64,000 nt of DNA from Streptomyces sp. NBC_00335. Its GTDB lineage: Bacteria > Actinomycetota > Actinomycetes > Streptomycetales > Streptomycetaceae. The position numbers and the translations under genes were made by a program. Under the pieces are notes generated by a model. That model saw only the letters and a program-made list of their open reading frames with translations. It had not been told where the DNA came from and searched no databases. Each line of letters begins with the position of its first letter. The first letter of the stretch is position 1. Positions 42,660 to 51,609 of this stretch are shown piece after piece. The stretch spans positions 3,348,001 to 3,412,000 of the forward strand of contig NZ_CP108006.1 of the NCBI RefSeq assembly GCF_036127095.1. The letters run 5' to 3'.

Positions 42660-43946
42660 TCAAAACGCGGTCCGCGAACCCGTTTCGACGGGGGTCGCGG
42701 CGCACTCCGGTTCGGTCCTGGGTGGGGACCCCGTAGTTCGTACAGGTTCCAGAGTAACCCGGATCGGACGCAGTGCTCGACGCGCCAGCAGACCGGCGAG
42801 CGCGCACAGGGTCACCATGTCCCTAAATGCCCGCCTCTTGGCCTCGAACTCCGAGGGCCACGGAATGCCCGCGGTCTGGGGCACCAGGGCCACCCAGAAC
42901 CAGGGCGAGCGCGGCATCGACCCCGCCCGCACCCCCGATGCCAGCAGCAGCGGGAGCACCACGATCAGGTAGTGGTCGAAGGAGGGCCGCGACACCAGGA
43001 ATGCGGCCAGCATCACCATGCAGGCCGTCTCCACCAGCCTCAGCTCGCCCGCGTCCCCGTCCGCCTCGACCGGCCTGCGCCACCGCCGCCAGGTCGCCCA
43101 CAGCCCGCACCCGGCCCCCGCGAAGGCCAGCGCCACCGCCAGCGGCGCGGGCACCCCCAGCCGCGGGAGCGCGGCGATCGGCGAGGCGTCCCAGGGCAGC
43201 GCGTAGGAATCCTGGCCCTGCAGCAGGAACGGCAGGGTCTTGGTGAAGAACAGCATCGGGTGCGGCATCATCAGGGCCCCCGCCAGCGACAGCCCCACCG
43301 GCACCCCCGCCGCCAGGGCCAGTCCCCGCCACTGCCGGGCCAGCAGGAAGAGCAGCCCGACCGGCACCAGCATCGGCTTGCACGCGATGGCGAGGCCCAC
43401 CACCAGCCCGGCCGCCGCCCAGTGCTTGCGGTGCGCCAGCAGCAGCGCCACCGGCAGGGCGGCGGCGGAGATGGCCGTCCAGTTCGCGATCAGCACGAGG
43501 TTGATGTACGGCTTGTAGGCCAGCGCGAACAGGGCGAAACCGCCGACCGCGAACCGCGAGCGCACCGGTACGGAGAACAGCCGCAGCGAGGCCCACCAGC
43601 CGAGCCCGACGAGCCCGGTCATCCCCAGCGGCAGCACGCAGCGCAGCAGTGGCGCCGGCAGCAGGGCCTCGGGAATCGCCATGATCACGGCGCTGGGCAG
43701 GTAGAGGAACCGCTTGTCCTCGTACGGGGACACCCCGGCGAGCAGGGCGTCGGCCGCCTTGACCACGAAGGCGTTGTCCGAGCCCCAGTTCTCCCGCAGG
43801 CTCGCCGCGACCGCCACCGACAGCAGGATCACCAGGCCCACGAACCGCCAGGACCGGGGGGCGGGGCGCAGCAGCCAGGCCACCCCCCGGTCCCAGGAGG
43901 ACGGGCTGTCCCATTTCATGACCCAGACACTCGGCCGCAGCCCCAC
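42660..43946 (-). CDS. Polytopic membrane glycosyltransferase-like protein (GT87/DUF2029 type)
   Basis: A 428-aa integral membrane protein with about 10 helices. It has an early loop ENWGSDNAFVVKAADALLAGVSPYEDKRFLYLPSAVI whose acidic residues and PY segment fit the GT87/DUF2029 family (mannosyl- or arabinosyl-transferases using polyprenyl-phosphate sugars). Further features are YKPYINLVLIANWTAISAAALPVALLLAHRKHW and ACKPMLVPVGLLFLL. The GTG at 43946 has GAGGGG about 9 nt upstream. ATG 43919 is an alternative. It follows the ABC-F gene by 38 bp. Acceptor unknown. Confidence 0.82.
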   Translation of the reverse strand: MGLRPSVWVMKWDSPSSWDRGVAWLLRPAPRSWRFVGLVILLSVAVAASLRENWGSDNAFVVKAADALLAGVSPYEDKRFLYLPSAVIMAIPEALLPAPLLRCVLPLGMTGLVGLGWWASLRLFSVPVRSRFAVGGFALFALAYKPYINLVLIANWTAISAAALPVALLLAHRKHWAAAGLVVGLAIACKPMLVPVGLLFLLARQWRGLALAAGVPVGLSLAGALMMPHPMLFFTKTLPFLLQGQDSYALPWDASPIAALPRLGVPAPLAVALAFAGAGCGLWATWRRWRRPVEADGDAGELRLVETACMVMLAAFLVSRPSFDHYLIVVLPLLLASGVRAGSMPRSPWFWVALVPQTAGIPWPSEFEAKRRAFRDMVTLCALAGLLARRALRPIRVTLEPVRTTGSPPRTEPECAATPVETGSRTAF

Positions 43947-43984
43947 AACGAAGTCCCCTCGACCCAAGCCGGGGGGGTCTCCCC

Positions 43985-45604
43985 CTAGCGCTTCCGCTCG
44001 ACCCTACGTTCGTCCCAGACGGGCTCCGTAGTCTCTCGCACAACACCGTCCGAACCGAAGACCAGATAGCGGTCAAATGTGCGGGCGAACCACCGGTCGT
44101 GCGTGACGCACAGCACAGTGCCGTCGTACGCCTCCAGCCCGTCCTGCAGCGCCTCCGCCGATTCCAGGTCGAGGTTGTCCGTGGGTTCGTCGAGCAGCAG
44201 CGCCGTCGTTCCCGCCAGCTCCAGCAGCAGGATCTGGAAGCGCGCCTGCTGGCCGCCCGAGAGACGCTCGAAGGGCTGATCGCCCTGGCGCTCCAGCTCG
44301 TAGCGGCGCAGTGCGCCCATCGCCTGGCCGAGCGGCTTCGCCGCCTCCGTCCACAGGATGTCCACGAGCGTACGGCCGAACAGCTCGGGGTGGGCGTGGG
44401 TCTGCGCGAAGTGGCCGGGGACCACGCGGGCGCCGAGCTTCCACGTACCCGTGTGCTTGACGTCCTCCCCCGCCATCAGACGCAGGAAGTGGGACTTCCC
44501 GGAGCCGTTCGAGCCCAGGACCGCGACCCGCTCCCCGTAGAAGACCTCCAGGGAGAAGGGCTTCATCAGCCCGGTGAGCTCCAGGTTCTCCACCGTGAGC
44601 GCGCGCACGCCCGTACGGCCGCCCTTGAGCCGCATCTTGATGTCCTGCTCGCGCGGCGGCTCGGGCGGCGGGCCGGCGTCCTCGAACCGCTTGAAGCGGG
44701 TCTGCATCGCGTGGTAGCGCGAGGCCATGTCCGGGCTGCTCGCGGCCTGGCCGCGCAGTCGCAGCACCAGGGCCTTCAGCCGGGCGTGCTCCTCGTCCCA
44801 GCGCCGCTTGAGCTCCTCGAAGCGCGCGAAGCGCTCCTTGCGGGCGGCGTGGAACGTGCCGAAGCCCTCGCCGTGCACCCAGACGTCGGAGCCGTTCGGG
44901 CTCGCCTCCAGGCTGATGATCTTCTCGGCGGCCTGGGTCAGCAGCTCCCGGTCGTGGCTGACGAAGAGCACCGTCTTGCGGGTGGCCCCCAGCTGCTCCT
45001 CCAGCCACCGCTTGCCCGGGACGTCCAGGTAGTTGTCCGGCTCGTCGAGCAGCAGCACCTCGTCCGGCCCGCGCAGCAGCGCCTCCAGCACGAGCCGCTT
45101 CTGCTCACCGCCCGAGAGCGTGCGCACCTCGCGGAACTGCGCCGAGTCGTAGGGGATCGCCAGCGCGGCCATCGTGCAGACGTCCCACAGCGTCTCCGCC
45201 TCGTACCCCTGCACGTCGGCCCAGTCGCTCAGCGCCTGCGCGTAGGCCATCTGCGCGGCCTCGTCGTCCACCGTCAGGATCAGCTGCTCGGCCCGGTCCA
45301 CCGCCTTGGCGGCTTCCCGGATCCGCGGCTGGGACACCGAGACCAGCAGGTCCCGTACGGTCGTCTCGTCGCGGACCGAGCCCACGAACTGCGACATCAC
45401 GCCCAGCCCGCCGCTCACGGTGACCGAACCGCCGTGCGGCTGGAGCTCACCGGAGATCATCTTCAGCAGAGTGGTCTTGCCGGCCCCGTTCGCCCCGACC
45501 AGGGCGACGACCGACCCCTCCCCCACCCGGAAGGAGACGTCGGGGAGCAGTACCCGCCCGTCGGGAAGGTAGTACTCCAGGTGGCTGGCTTCGAGATGTC
45601 CCAT
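43985..45604 (-). CDS. ABC-F family ATPase (ribosome-associated)
   Basis: A 539-aa soluble protein with two ABC domains and no membrane part, as in ABC-F translation factors and antibiotic-resistance proteins. Domain 1: Walker A VGANGAGKTTLLKM, signature LSGGEQKRLVLEALL, Walker B VLLLDEPDNYLD. The interdomain linker is helical (RFARFEELKRRWDEEHARLKALVLRLRGQ). Domain 2: LGSNGSGKSHFLRL, LSGGQQARFQILLLEL, ALLLDEPTDNLD. ATG 45604 is 7 nt after GACAAT, probably leaderless. Class (housekeeping or resistance) cannot be told. Confidence 0.93.
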   Translation of the reverse strand: MGHLEASHLEYYLPDGRVLLPDVSFRVGEGSVVALVGANGAGKTTLLKMISGELQPHGGSVTVSGGLGVMSQFVGSVRDETTVRDLLVSVSQPRIREAAKAVDRAEQLILTVDDEAAQMAYAQALSDWADVQGYEAETLWDVCTMAALAIPYDSAQFREVRTLSGGEQKRLVLEALLRGPDEVLLLDEPDNYLDVPGKRWLEEQLGATRKTVLFVSHDRELLTQAAEKIISLEASPNGSDVWVHGEGFGTFHAARKERFARFEELKRRWDEEHARLKALVLRLRGQAASSPDMASRYHAMQTRFKRFEDAGPPPEPPREQDIKMRLKGGRTGVRALTVENLELTGLMKPFSLEVFYGERVAVLGSNGSGKSHFLRLMAGEDVKHTGTWKLGARVVPGHFAQTHAHPELFGRTLVDILWTEAAKPLGQAMGALRRYELERQGDQPFERLSGGQQARFQILLLELAGTTALLLDEPTDNLDLESAEALQDGLEAYDGTVLCVTHDRWFARTFDRYLVFGSDGVVRETTEPVWDERRVERKR

Positions 45605-45611
45605 GCGGGGC

Positions 45612-45617
45612 ATTGTC
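45612..45617 (-). promoter_or_regulatory. -10 GACAAT for the ABC-F gene
   Basis: Minus strand GACAAT-N7-ATG 45604, in the 59-bp gap after truA. Confidence 0.5.
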
Positions 45618-45663
45618 CAGGTCCGGCGCCGATCCGCCCAAACGAGTTAGCCGCACAGCCGCA

Positions 45664-46515
45664 CTAGCAGCAGCCGGCCCCCGGCAGCGTCCGCAGGTTG
45701 CGCGCTTCCTTGCTCCGCGCGGCCAGCAGCTCGTCGGCCGGGTAGCCGACCTCCTCCAGCGTCAGCCCGTGCGGCTTGACCACGTGCACCGAGGAGTCCC
45801 GTACGGCCGCGGCCAGCACCTTCCCGGGCCAGTCGGTCGTGCGGTGGCCGTCGCCGACGTGCAGCAGGGCACCTACCAGCGAGCGCACCATGTTGTGGCA
45901 GAAGGCATCGGCGCGGACGGTCGCGGTGATGATCCCCTCCGCGTCCCGCTCCCAGTTGAGCTGCTGGAGGGTGCGGATCGTCGTGGCGCCCTCGCGCTTC
46001 TTGCAGTACGCGGCGAAGTCGTGCTCCCCGACCAGCGCGGCGGCAGCCTCGTTCATGGCGTCCACGTCGAGCGGCCACTGGTACCAGAGCACGTGCCCGC
46101 GGCGCAGCGGGTCCACCCCGGCCTGGTGGTCGCCCACGCGGTAGGCGTAGCGCCGCCAGATCGCCGAGAACCGCGCGTTGAAGCCGGCGGGGGCCTCCGC
46201 GGCCTTCCACACCCGCACGTCGTGCGGCAGCCGCCCCGCGAGGCGGCGCAGCAGCTTGTCCTGGTGCTCGGCCCACACCTCGTCCCGTACGTCGAACTGC
46301 GCGACCTGTCCGCGCGCGTGCACGCCCGCGTCCGTACGGCCCGCCACGGTCAGCTCGACCGGGTCCGGGAGCCGCATCACGGTCTGCAGGGCCGACTCCA
46401 GCTCTCCCTGGACGGTCCGCAGCACGCGCTGCTTCGCCCAGCCGGAGAAGTCCTTGCCGTCGTAACTCAGGTCCAGCCTGACCCGGACGTGTCCGGGCTC
46501 CACCTCGTCACTCAC
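45664..46515 (-). CDS. truA: tRNA pseudouridine(38-40) synthase TruA
   Basis: A 283-aa pseudouridine synthase for the tRNA anticodon stem-loop. It has [16 protein letters not shown] and the catalytic Asp in [41 protein letters not shown] and [20 protein letters not shown] are conserved. The GTG at 46515 has AGAGGAT upstream. It ends in GAGCC. It follows rplQ, the standard position at the end of the alpha cluster. Confidence 0.95.
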   Translation of the reverse strand: MSDEVEPGHVRVRLDLSYDGKDFSGWAKQRVLRTVQGELESALQTVMRLPDPVELTVAGRTDAGVHARGQVAQFDVRDEVWAEHQDKLLRRLAGRLPHDVRVWKAAEAPAGFNARFSAIWRRYAYRVGDHQAGVDPLRRGHVLWYQWPLDVDAMNEAAAALVGEHDFAAYCKKREGATTIRTLQQLNWERDAEGIITATVRADAFCHNMVRSLVGALLHVGDGHRTTDWPGKVLAAAVRDSSVHVVKPHGLTLEEVGYPADELLAARSKEARNLRTLPGAGCC

Positions 46516-46554
46516 GTGACAGATCCTCTCAGCTGCGTCTTTCGCCCCCATGCA

Positions 46555-46590
46555 GAACGGGCCCGCCCCGGTGAGGGGGCGGGCCCGTTC
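46555..46590 (-). terminator. Hairpin between rplQ and truA
   Basis: GAACGGGCCCGCCCC (46555-46569) pairs exactly with 46576-46590 over a 6-nt loop. It marks the end of the ribosomal alpha cluster. Confidence 0.88.
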
Positions 46591-46619
46591 AGAGCCATTC
46601 AGCGTGATCCCGGAAGGGA

Positions 46620-47084
46620 TCAGGCCTCCTTGGTCTCCTCGGCGGCGGGAGCCTCAGCGGCCTCCGCCTCCTTCACGGCGCGCTTGGTGGCGGCCTCGGC
46701 CTCACCAGTGGCCTGCTGGGCGACCGTAAGGGCCTCGACCAGCTCGATCACGGCCATCGGGGCGTTGTCGCCACGACGGTTGCCGATCTTGGTGATGCGC
46801 GTGTAACCACCGGGGCGGTTCTCGTAGCGCGGGGCGATCTCGGTGAACAGCGTGTGCACGATGCTCTTGTCCGTGATCGTCTGCAGCACCAGGCGACGGT
46901 TGTGGATGTCGCCCTTCTTGGCCTTGGTCACCAGACGCTCGGCGTAGGGACGCAGGCGACGGGCCTTGGCCTCGGTGGTGGTGATGCGGCCGTGCTCGAA
47001 GAGCGCCTTCGCGAGGTTCGCGAGGAGGTGCTTCTCGTGCGCGGCGCTGCCGCCCAGACGGGCACCCTTTGCGGGACGCGGCAT
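46620..47084 (-). CDS. rplQ: 50S ribosomal protein L17
   Basis: A 154-aa L17. The core [57 protein letters not shown] is typical. A C-terminal Ala/Glu-rich extension of about 35 residues follows ([26 protein letters not shown]). ATG 47084 has GGAG 7 nt upstream. It follows rpoA by 92 bp. Confidence 0.97.
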   Translation of the reverse strand: MPRPAKGARLGGSAAHEKHLLANLAKALFEHGRITTTEAKARRLRPYAERLVTKAKKGDIHNRRLVLQTITDKSIVHTLFTEIAPRYENRPGGYTRITKIGNRRGDNAPMAVIELVEALTVAQQATGEAEAATKRAVKEAEAAEAPAAEETKEA

Positions 47085-47176
47085 GGTCATACTCCTTCAT
47101 ATCTGCACCGGCCGTGTCAGGTACCGGTGTCAGTTCCCCCGCGGCGGCTGCCGTGGGAAAGATCTACGGGTGGTGC

Positions 47177-48199
47177 TTAGTACTGCTCGGTCTCGACGAA
47201 ACCGGCGTCCGCGTCGTCGTCGGCGCCGAAGGCGTCGGCGGCGGCGGTCGGGTCGAATCCGGGCGGGCTGTCCTTGAGGGCCAGGCCCATGCCGGCCAGC
47301 TTCGCCTTGACCTCGTCGATCGACTTCGCACCGAAGTTGCGGATGTCGAGCAGGTCCGCCTCGGAGCGGGCGACGAGCTCACCCACGGAGTGGATGCCCT
47401 CGCGCTTGAGGCAGTTGTACGACCGAACGGTGAGCTCGAGCTCCTCGATCGGCAGGGCGAGATCGGCGGCCAGGGCCGCGTCCGTCGGCGAGGGGCCCAT
47501 GTCGATGCCCTCGGCGTCGATGTTGAGCTCGCGGGCCAGACCGAACAGCTCGACCAGGGTCTTGCCGGCGGACGCCATGGCGTCGCGCGGGCGCATGGCC
47601 TGCTTGGTCTCGACGTCGACGATGAGCTTGTCGAAGTCGGTGCGCTGCTCGACTCGGGTCGCCTCGACCTTGTAGGTGACCTTGAGGACCGGGCTGTAGA
47701 TGGAGTCGATCGGGATGCGACCGATCTCCTGGCCCAGCTGCTTGTTCTGGACGGCGGAGACGTAGCCGCGACCGCGCTCGACGGTCAGCTCCATCTCCAG
47801 CTTGCCCTTGCCGTTGAGCGTGGCGAGGACCAGGTCCGGGTTGTGCACCTCGACACCGGCCGGGGGCGCGATGTCGGCAGCGGTGACCAGGCCGGGACCC
47901 TGCTTGCGCAGGTACATCACGACCGGCTCGTCGTGCTCCGAGGAGACGACCAGCTGCTTGATGTTGAGGATGATGTCGGTGACGTCTTCCTTGACACCGG
48001 GCACGGTGGTGAACTCGTGCAGGACGCCGTCCACGCGGATGCTGGTGACAGCGGCACCCGGGATCGAGGACAGGAGCGTGCGGCGGAGCGAGTTGCCGAG
48101 GGTGTAGCCGAAGCCCGGCTCCAGCGGCTCGATCACGAACCGCGAGCGGTACTCGTCTACGACCTCTTCGGTCAGCGAGGGGCGCTGAGCGATAAGCAT
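47177..48199 (-). CDS. rpoA: RNA polymerase alpha subunit
   Basis: A 340-aa alpha subunit. The N-terminal assembly domain has [34 protein letters not shown]. The C-terminal domain (about 250-320) has [47 protein letters not shown], which contacts UP elements and activators. An acidic tail follows ([16 protein letters not shown]). ATG 48199 has GAAGGA upstream. A 173-bp gap separates it from rpsK. rpsD, which sits here in E. coli, is absent. Confidence 0.98.
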   Translation of the reverse strand: MLIAQRPSLTEEVVDEYRSRFVIEPLEPGFGYTLGNSLRRTLLSSIPGAAVTSIRVDGVLHEFTTVPGVKEDVTDIILNIKQLVVSSEHDEPVVMYLRKQGPGLVTAADIAPPAGVEVHNPDLVLATLNGKGKLEMELTVERGRGYVSAVQNKQLGQEIGRIPIDSIYSPVLKVTYKVEATRVEQRTDFDKLIVDVETKQAMRPRDAMASAGKTLVELFGLARELNIDAEGIDMGPSPTDAALAADLALPIEELELTVRSYNCLKREGIHSVGELVARSEADLLDIRNFGAKSIDEVKAKLAGMGLALKDSPPGFDPTAAADAFGADDDADAGFVETEQY

Positions 48200-48372
48200 G
48201 TGGATTCCTTCATTCGTGGACGCCCACTATTTGACGCCCGACGGAGTGCAGCACGGGGCTGCTCACACGTGACACTACGAACTACAAGGGTACGGGCGGT
48301 ACGTCCCCCGCGAGGGGTTCGTACCGCCCGGACACTCAAAGACGCACAGGCGCGAAGCCCGGCGTCGCCGAA

Positions 48373-48777
48373 TCAGACGCGGCGACGCTTGGGCGGACGG
48401 CAGCCGTTGTGCGGGGTGGGGGTGACGTCCTGGATCGAGCCGACCTCGAGGCCAGTGGCCTGGAGGGAGCGGATCGCGGTCTCACGGCCGGAGCCGGGAC
48501 CCTTGACGAAGACGTCGACCTTGCGCATGCCGTGCTCCTGCGCGCGACGGGCGGCCGACTCGGCGGCCATCTGCGCGGCGAAGGGGGTGGACTTGCGCGA
48601 GCCCTTGAAGCCGACGTGGCCGGCGGAGGCCCAGGAGATCACGTTGCCCGCGGGGTCCGTGATCGAAACGATGGTGTTGTTGAACGTGCTCTTGATGTGG
48701 GCGTGCCCATGAGCGACGTTCTTCTTTTCCTTGCGGCGCACCTTCTTGGCAGCGCCCTGACGACCCTTGGGGGGCAT
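48373..48777 (-). CDS. rpsK: 30S ribosomal protein S11
   Basis: A 134-aa S11 that lines the E-site platform. Conserved [54 protein letters not shown] and the C-terminal [16 protein letters not shown] are present. ATG 48777 with GGAG upstream, 54 bp after rpsM. Confidence 0.98.
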   Translation of the reverse strand: MPPKGRQGAAKKVRRKEKKNVAHGHAHIKSTFNNTIVSITDPAGNVISWASAGHVGFKGSRKSTPFAAQMAAESAARRAQEHGMRKVDVFVKGPGSGRETAIRSLQATGLEVGSIQDVTPTPHNGCRPPKRRRV

Positions 48778-48831
48778 CTAAATCTCCTACGGGAGGTGGT
48801 CGGTCCTACAGCGCAAGACCGCTGAACAGGA

Positions 48832-49212
48832 CTACTTCTTGCCCGGCTTCTTCTTACCGGCGATCGCGCGACGCGGACCCTTGCGGGTACGAGCGTTCGT
48901 GCTGGTGCGCTGACCGTGCACGGGCAGGCCACGACGGTGGCGAACACCCTGGTAGCACTGGATCTCGACCTTGCGACGGATGTCGGCCTGGATCTCGCGG
49001 CGGAGGTCACCCTCGGTGCGGAGGTTGGCGTCCACGTACTCGCGGATCTTGACCAGGTCCTCTTCGGCCAGGTCACGAACGCGGGTGTCGGGGTTCACAC
49101 CGGTGGCCGCAAGGATTTCCTTGGACCGGGTGCGACCGACACCGAAGACGTAGGTAAGTGCGATCTCCACACGCTTTTCGCGCGGGATGTCAACACCGGA
49201 AACGCGTGCCAT
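48832..49212 (-). CDS. rpsM: 30S ribosomal protein S13
   Basis: A 126-aa S13 of the subunit head that contacts P-site tRNA. It has [28 protein letters not shown] and [32 protein letters not shown]. 200 bp downstream of rpmJ, a gap large enough for an internal promoter. Confidence 0.98.
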   Translation of the reverse strand: MARVSGVDIPREKRVEIALTYVFGVGRTRSKEILAATGVNPDTRVRDLAEEDLVKIREYVDANLRTEGDLRREIQADIRRKVEIQCYQGVRHRRGLPVHGQRTSTNARTRKGPRRAIAGKKKPGKK

Positions 49213-49412
49213 TCAATGGCTCCTGTGTGTTCGGGGGTCTTCCGCAGAACCGAACCCCGACCGCCGACCACACCTGCTGGGTGGTGGTACGCCCGGGTCC
49301 CCGGCCCCCGCCGGAGGTGCCGCCGGTCCTGGTCAGGACTGGGCGGGTTCTGCGTATGTACGTTTTCTTACGTCGCGCGAAGAACTGCGTAGTGCAGGTC
49401 GGTCGGCGTGCG

Positions 49413-49526
49413 TCAGCCCTGGCGCTGCTTGTGGCGCAGGTTGTCGCAGATGACCATGACCCGACCGTGACGGCGGATCACCTTGCACTTGTCGCAGATC
49501 TTCTTGACGCTCGGCTTGACCTTCAT
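49413..49526 (-). CDS. rpmJ: 50S ribosomal protein L36
   Basis: A 37-aa L36 of the zinc-binding type: [20 protein letters not shown] then [15 protein letters not shown]. Zinc ligands are C11, C14, C27 and H32. ATG 49526 and stop TGA 49413-49415. It lies between infA and rpsM, as in most bacteria. Confidence 0.97.
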   Translation of the reverse strand: MKVKPSVKKICDKCKVIRRHGRVMVICDNLRHKQRQG

Positions 49527-49600
49527 GTTGGTGAGGTTCTCCGGGTCAGTGCCACCACCCACGCCGGGACAAGACGTCCGGACAGGAGTGAAAGCAAGAT

Positions 49601-49822
49601 CTACTTGTATCGGTAGACGATCCGGCCACGCGTCAGGTCGTACGGAGAGAGCTCCACGACAACCCGGTCATCAGGAAGGATGCGGATGTAGTGCATGCGC
49701 ATCTTGCCGCTGATGTGCGCGAGGACCTTGTGACCGTTCTGGAGTTCCACCTTGAACATCGCGTTCGGGAGGGACTCGATCACGGTGCCCTCGATTTCGA
49801 TGGCACCTTGCTTCTTGGCCAC
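49601..49822 (-). CDS. infA: Translation initiation factor IF-1
   Basis: A 73-aa OB-fold protein that binds the A site during initiation. It has [71 protein letters not shown], nearly invariant in actinobacteria. The GTG at 49822 has AAAGGCG upstream. It has its own 180-bp upstream region after map. Confidence 0.97.
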   Translation of the reverse strand: MAKKQGAIEIEGTVIESLPNAMFKVELQNGHKVLAHISGKMRMHYIRILPDDRVVVELSPYDLTRGRIVYRYK

Positions 49823-49905
49823 GCTTCGCCTTTCGAATCGGCTACCTTGATCAGCTCCCCGCCTTCGCATGAGGACATGCGGGTGCAAAGGAGCCGACGA
49901 GTCAG

Positions 49906-49911
49906 TCTACG
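49906..49911 (-). promoter_or_regulatory. Possible infA -10 (TAGACT)
   Basis: TAGACT on the minus strand in the 180-bp map-infA gap, 84 bp upstream of the infA GTG. The -35 (TTCGTC at about 17 bp) is weak. Confidence 0.4.
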
Positions 49912-50002
49912 TCAGGGCCTTCCGAAAGACGAATCCGGAAAGTGTGCCCTACAGGATAGATCATCAATCCTGCCCATACCGGTCGGCCCACCGGCTTGTG
50001 CG

Positions 50003-50854
50003 TCAGCCCAACGGGTCCGGCGCCGTGCTCACGCCGTACTCCGCCAGCTTCGCCTTGCCGCAGTCCGGGGAGGTGAGGACGATCGGCCCCTCCTCGGTCA
50101 GGGCGATGGAGTGCTCCCAGTGCGAGGACCAGGTGCCGTCCGTGGTGATGACCGTCCAGTCGTCCGCCAGGACCTCCGTCTGGGCGGTGCCCAGGGAGAC
50201 CATCGGCTCGATCGCCAGGCACAGGCCCGGCACGAGCTTGATGCCCTTGCCCCGCTTGCGCGAGACGTAGTTCAGCAGGTGCGGGTCCATGTGCATCTCG
50301 GAACCGATGCCGTGGCCGCCGTAGTCCTCGATGATCCCGAACTTGCCGAGGCTGTGCTCACCCGTGGTCGGGCGCGGCTGCCGCTTGATGTAGGTCTCGA
50401 TCGCCTTCGAGATGTCCACGAGGCGGTTGCCGAGCTTCATGGCGGCGATACCGGCCCACATGGACTCCTCGGTCACCCGGGAGAGCTCCACGAGCTCAGG
50501 GGCGTGCCCAGAGCCCACGAAGGCGGTGTACGCGGCATCGCCGTGCCAGCCGTCCACGATCGCGCCGGCGTCGATCGAGATGATGTCGCCGTCCTTGAGG
50601 ACCGTCTTGTCGTCGGGGATGCCGTGGACCACGACCTCGTTGACCGAGGTGCAGATGGTCGCGGGGAACCCGCCGTACCCGAGGAAGTTCGACTTGGCAC
50701 CGGCGTCCGCGATCACCTTGCGGGCCACCATGTCCAGATCCCGCGTCGTGGCGCCCGGCACGGCCGCCTCACGGGTCGCCGCGTGGATCGCCGCGACGAC
50801 CAGCCCCGCCTCGCGCATCTTCGCGATCTGCTCGGGGGTCTTGATCTGCACCAT
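50003..50854 (-). CDS. map: Methionine aminopeptidase, type I
   Basis: A 283-aa metalloenzyme that removes N-terminal Met. The five metal ligands can be placed in DGDIISIDAGAIVDGWHGDAAYT (two Asp), EDYGGHGIGSEMH (His), CLAIEPMVSLG (Glu) and WEHSIALTEEGP (Glu). ATG 50854 has GGAAGG 7 nt upstream. An in-frame ATG at 50887 is less likely. It lies 107 bp after adk, with a hairpin in between. Confidence 0.95.
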   Translation of the reverse strand: MVQIKTPEQIAKMREAGLVVAAIHAATREAAVPGATTRDLDMVARKVIADAGAKSNFLGYGGFPATICTSVNEVVVHGIPDDKTVLKDGDIISIDAGAIVDGWHGDAAYTAFVGSGHAPELVELSRVTEESMWAGIAAMKLGNRLVDISKAIETYIKRQPRPTTGEHSLGKFGIIEDYGGHGIGSEMHMDPHLLNYVSRKRGKGIKLVPGLCLAIEPMVSLGTAQTEVLADDWTVITTDGTWSSHWEHSIALTEEGPIVLTSPDCGKAKLAEYGVSTAPDPLG

Positions 50855-50896
50855 GGACGGGCCTTCCACCTTCGGATTCGGGGTCATGTCAACAGT

Positions 50897-50929
50897 AAGG
50901 CCGCGGCGTCCCGAGGACACCGCGGCCTT
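50897..50929 (-). terminator. Hairpin between adk and map
   Basis: AAGGCCGCGG (50897-50906) pairs exactly with 50920-50929. It probably lowers read-through from secY-adk into map. Confidence 0.75.
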
Positions 50930-50961
50930 GTCTGCACTACGTACTGCGCACTGCGCGGGGA

Positions 50962-51609
50962 CTACTTCTTCAGGGCGTCCATCGCGCGCTGCGTGACGTC
51001 CTTGACCTCACCGAGGGCCGGGATCGTCGACACGAGGCCCTGGGCCTTGTAGTAGTCGATGATCGGCTCGGTCTGGGTGTGGTAGACGTCCAGGCGGTTG
51101 CGGACCGCGTCCTCGGACTGGTCCTCGCGCACGTACAGCTCGCCGCCGCAGATGTCGCAGACACCCTCGACCTTGGGCGGCTGGTACGCGATGTGGAAGA
51201 CGTGCCCGCCGTCGTTGCGGCAGGTGCGCCGGCCGGCGAGGCGCTTGACGACCTCGTCCTCCTCGACCTCCAGGTCCAGGACGGCGTCGAGGTTCATGCC
51301 CTCGGCCTTCAGCATCACGTCGAGGGCTTCCGCCTGGGACACGTTGCGCGGGAACCCGTCGAGCAGGAAACCGCCGGCGGCGTCCTCCTGCTCCATGCGG
51401 TCCTTCGCCATGCCGATGGTGATCTCGTCCGGGACGAGGTCACCCGCGTCCATGAACGCCTTCGCGCGACGGCCGAGCTCGGTGCCCTGGCTGATGTTGG
51501 CCCGGAACAGGTCGCCCGTGGAGATGTGCGGGATCGACAAGGTCTTGGCAAGCACAGTCGCCTGCGTTCCCTTGCCCGCGCCCGGCGGGCCGACGAGGAC
51601 GATTCGCAT
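50962..51609 (-). CDS. adk: Adenylate kinase
   Basis: A 215-aa kinase that balances ATP, ADP and AMP. The P-loop is VGPPGAGKGTQATVL. DGFPRNVSQAEAL binds AMP. The long LID has a zinc-type arrangement (CRNDGGHVFH then CDICGGELYVREDQSED), with three Cys and possibly His as ligands. The ATG overlaps the secY stop by one base (TGATG/ATGA), so it is coupled to secY. Confidence 0.97.
   Translation of the reverse strand: MRIVLVGPPGAGKGTQATVLAKTLSIPHISTGDLFRANISQGTELGRRAKAFMDAGDLVPDEITIGMAKDRMEQEDAAGGFLLDGFPRNVSQAEALDVMLKAEGMNLDAVLDLEVEEDEVVKRLAGRRTCRNDGGHVFHIAYQPPKVEGVCDICGGELYVREDQSEDAVRNRLDVYHTQTEPIIDYYKAQGLVSTIPALGEVKDVTQRAMDALKK

Noticed and set aside
49153..49412. Rightward open frames between rpsM and rpmJ
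   Set aside because: Antisense or intergenic with Arg/Pro bias; the only gene supported nearby is leftward rpmJ.
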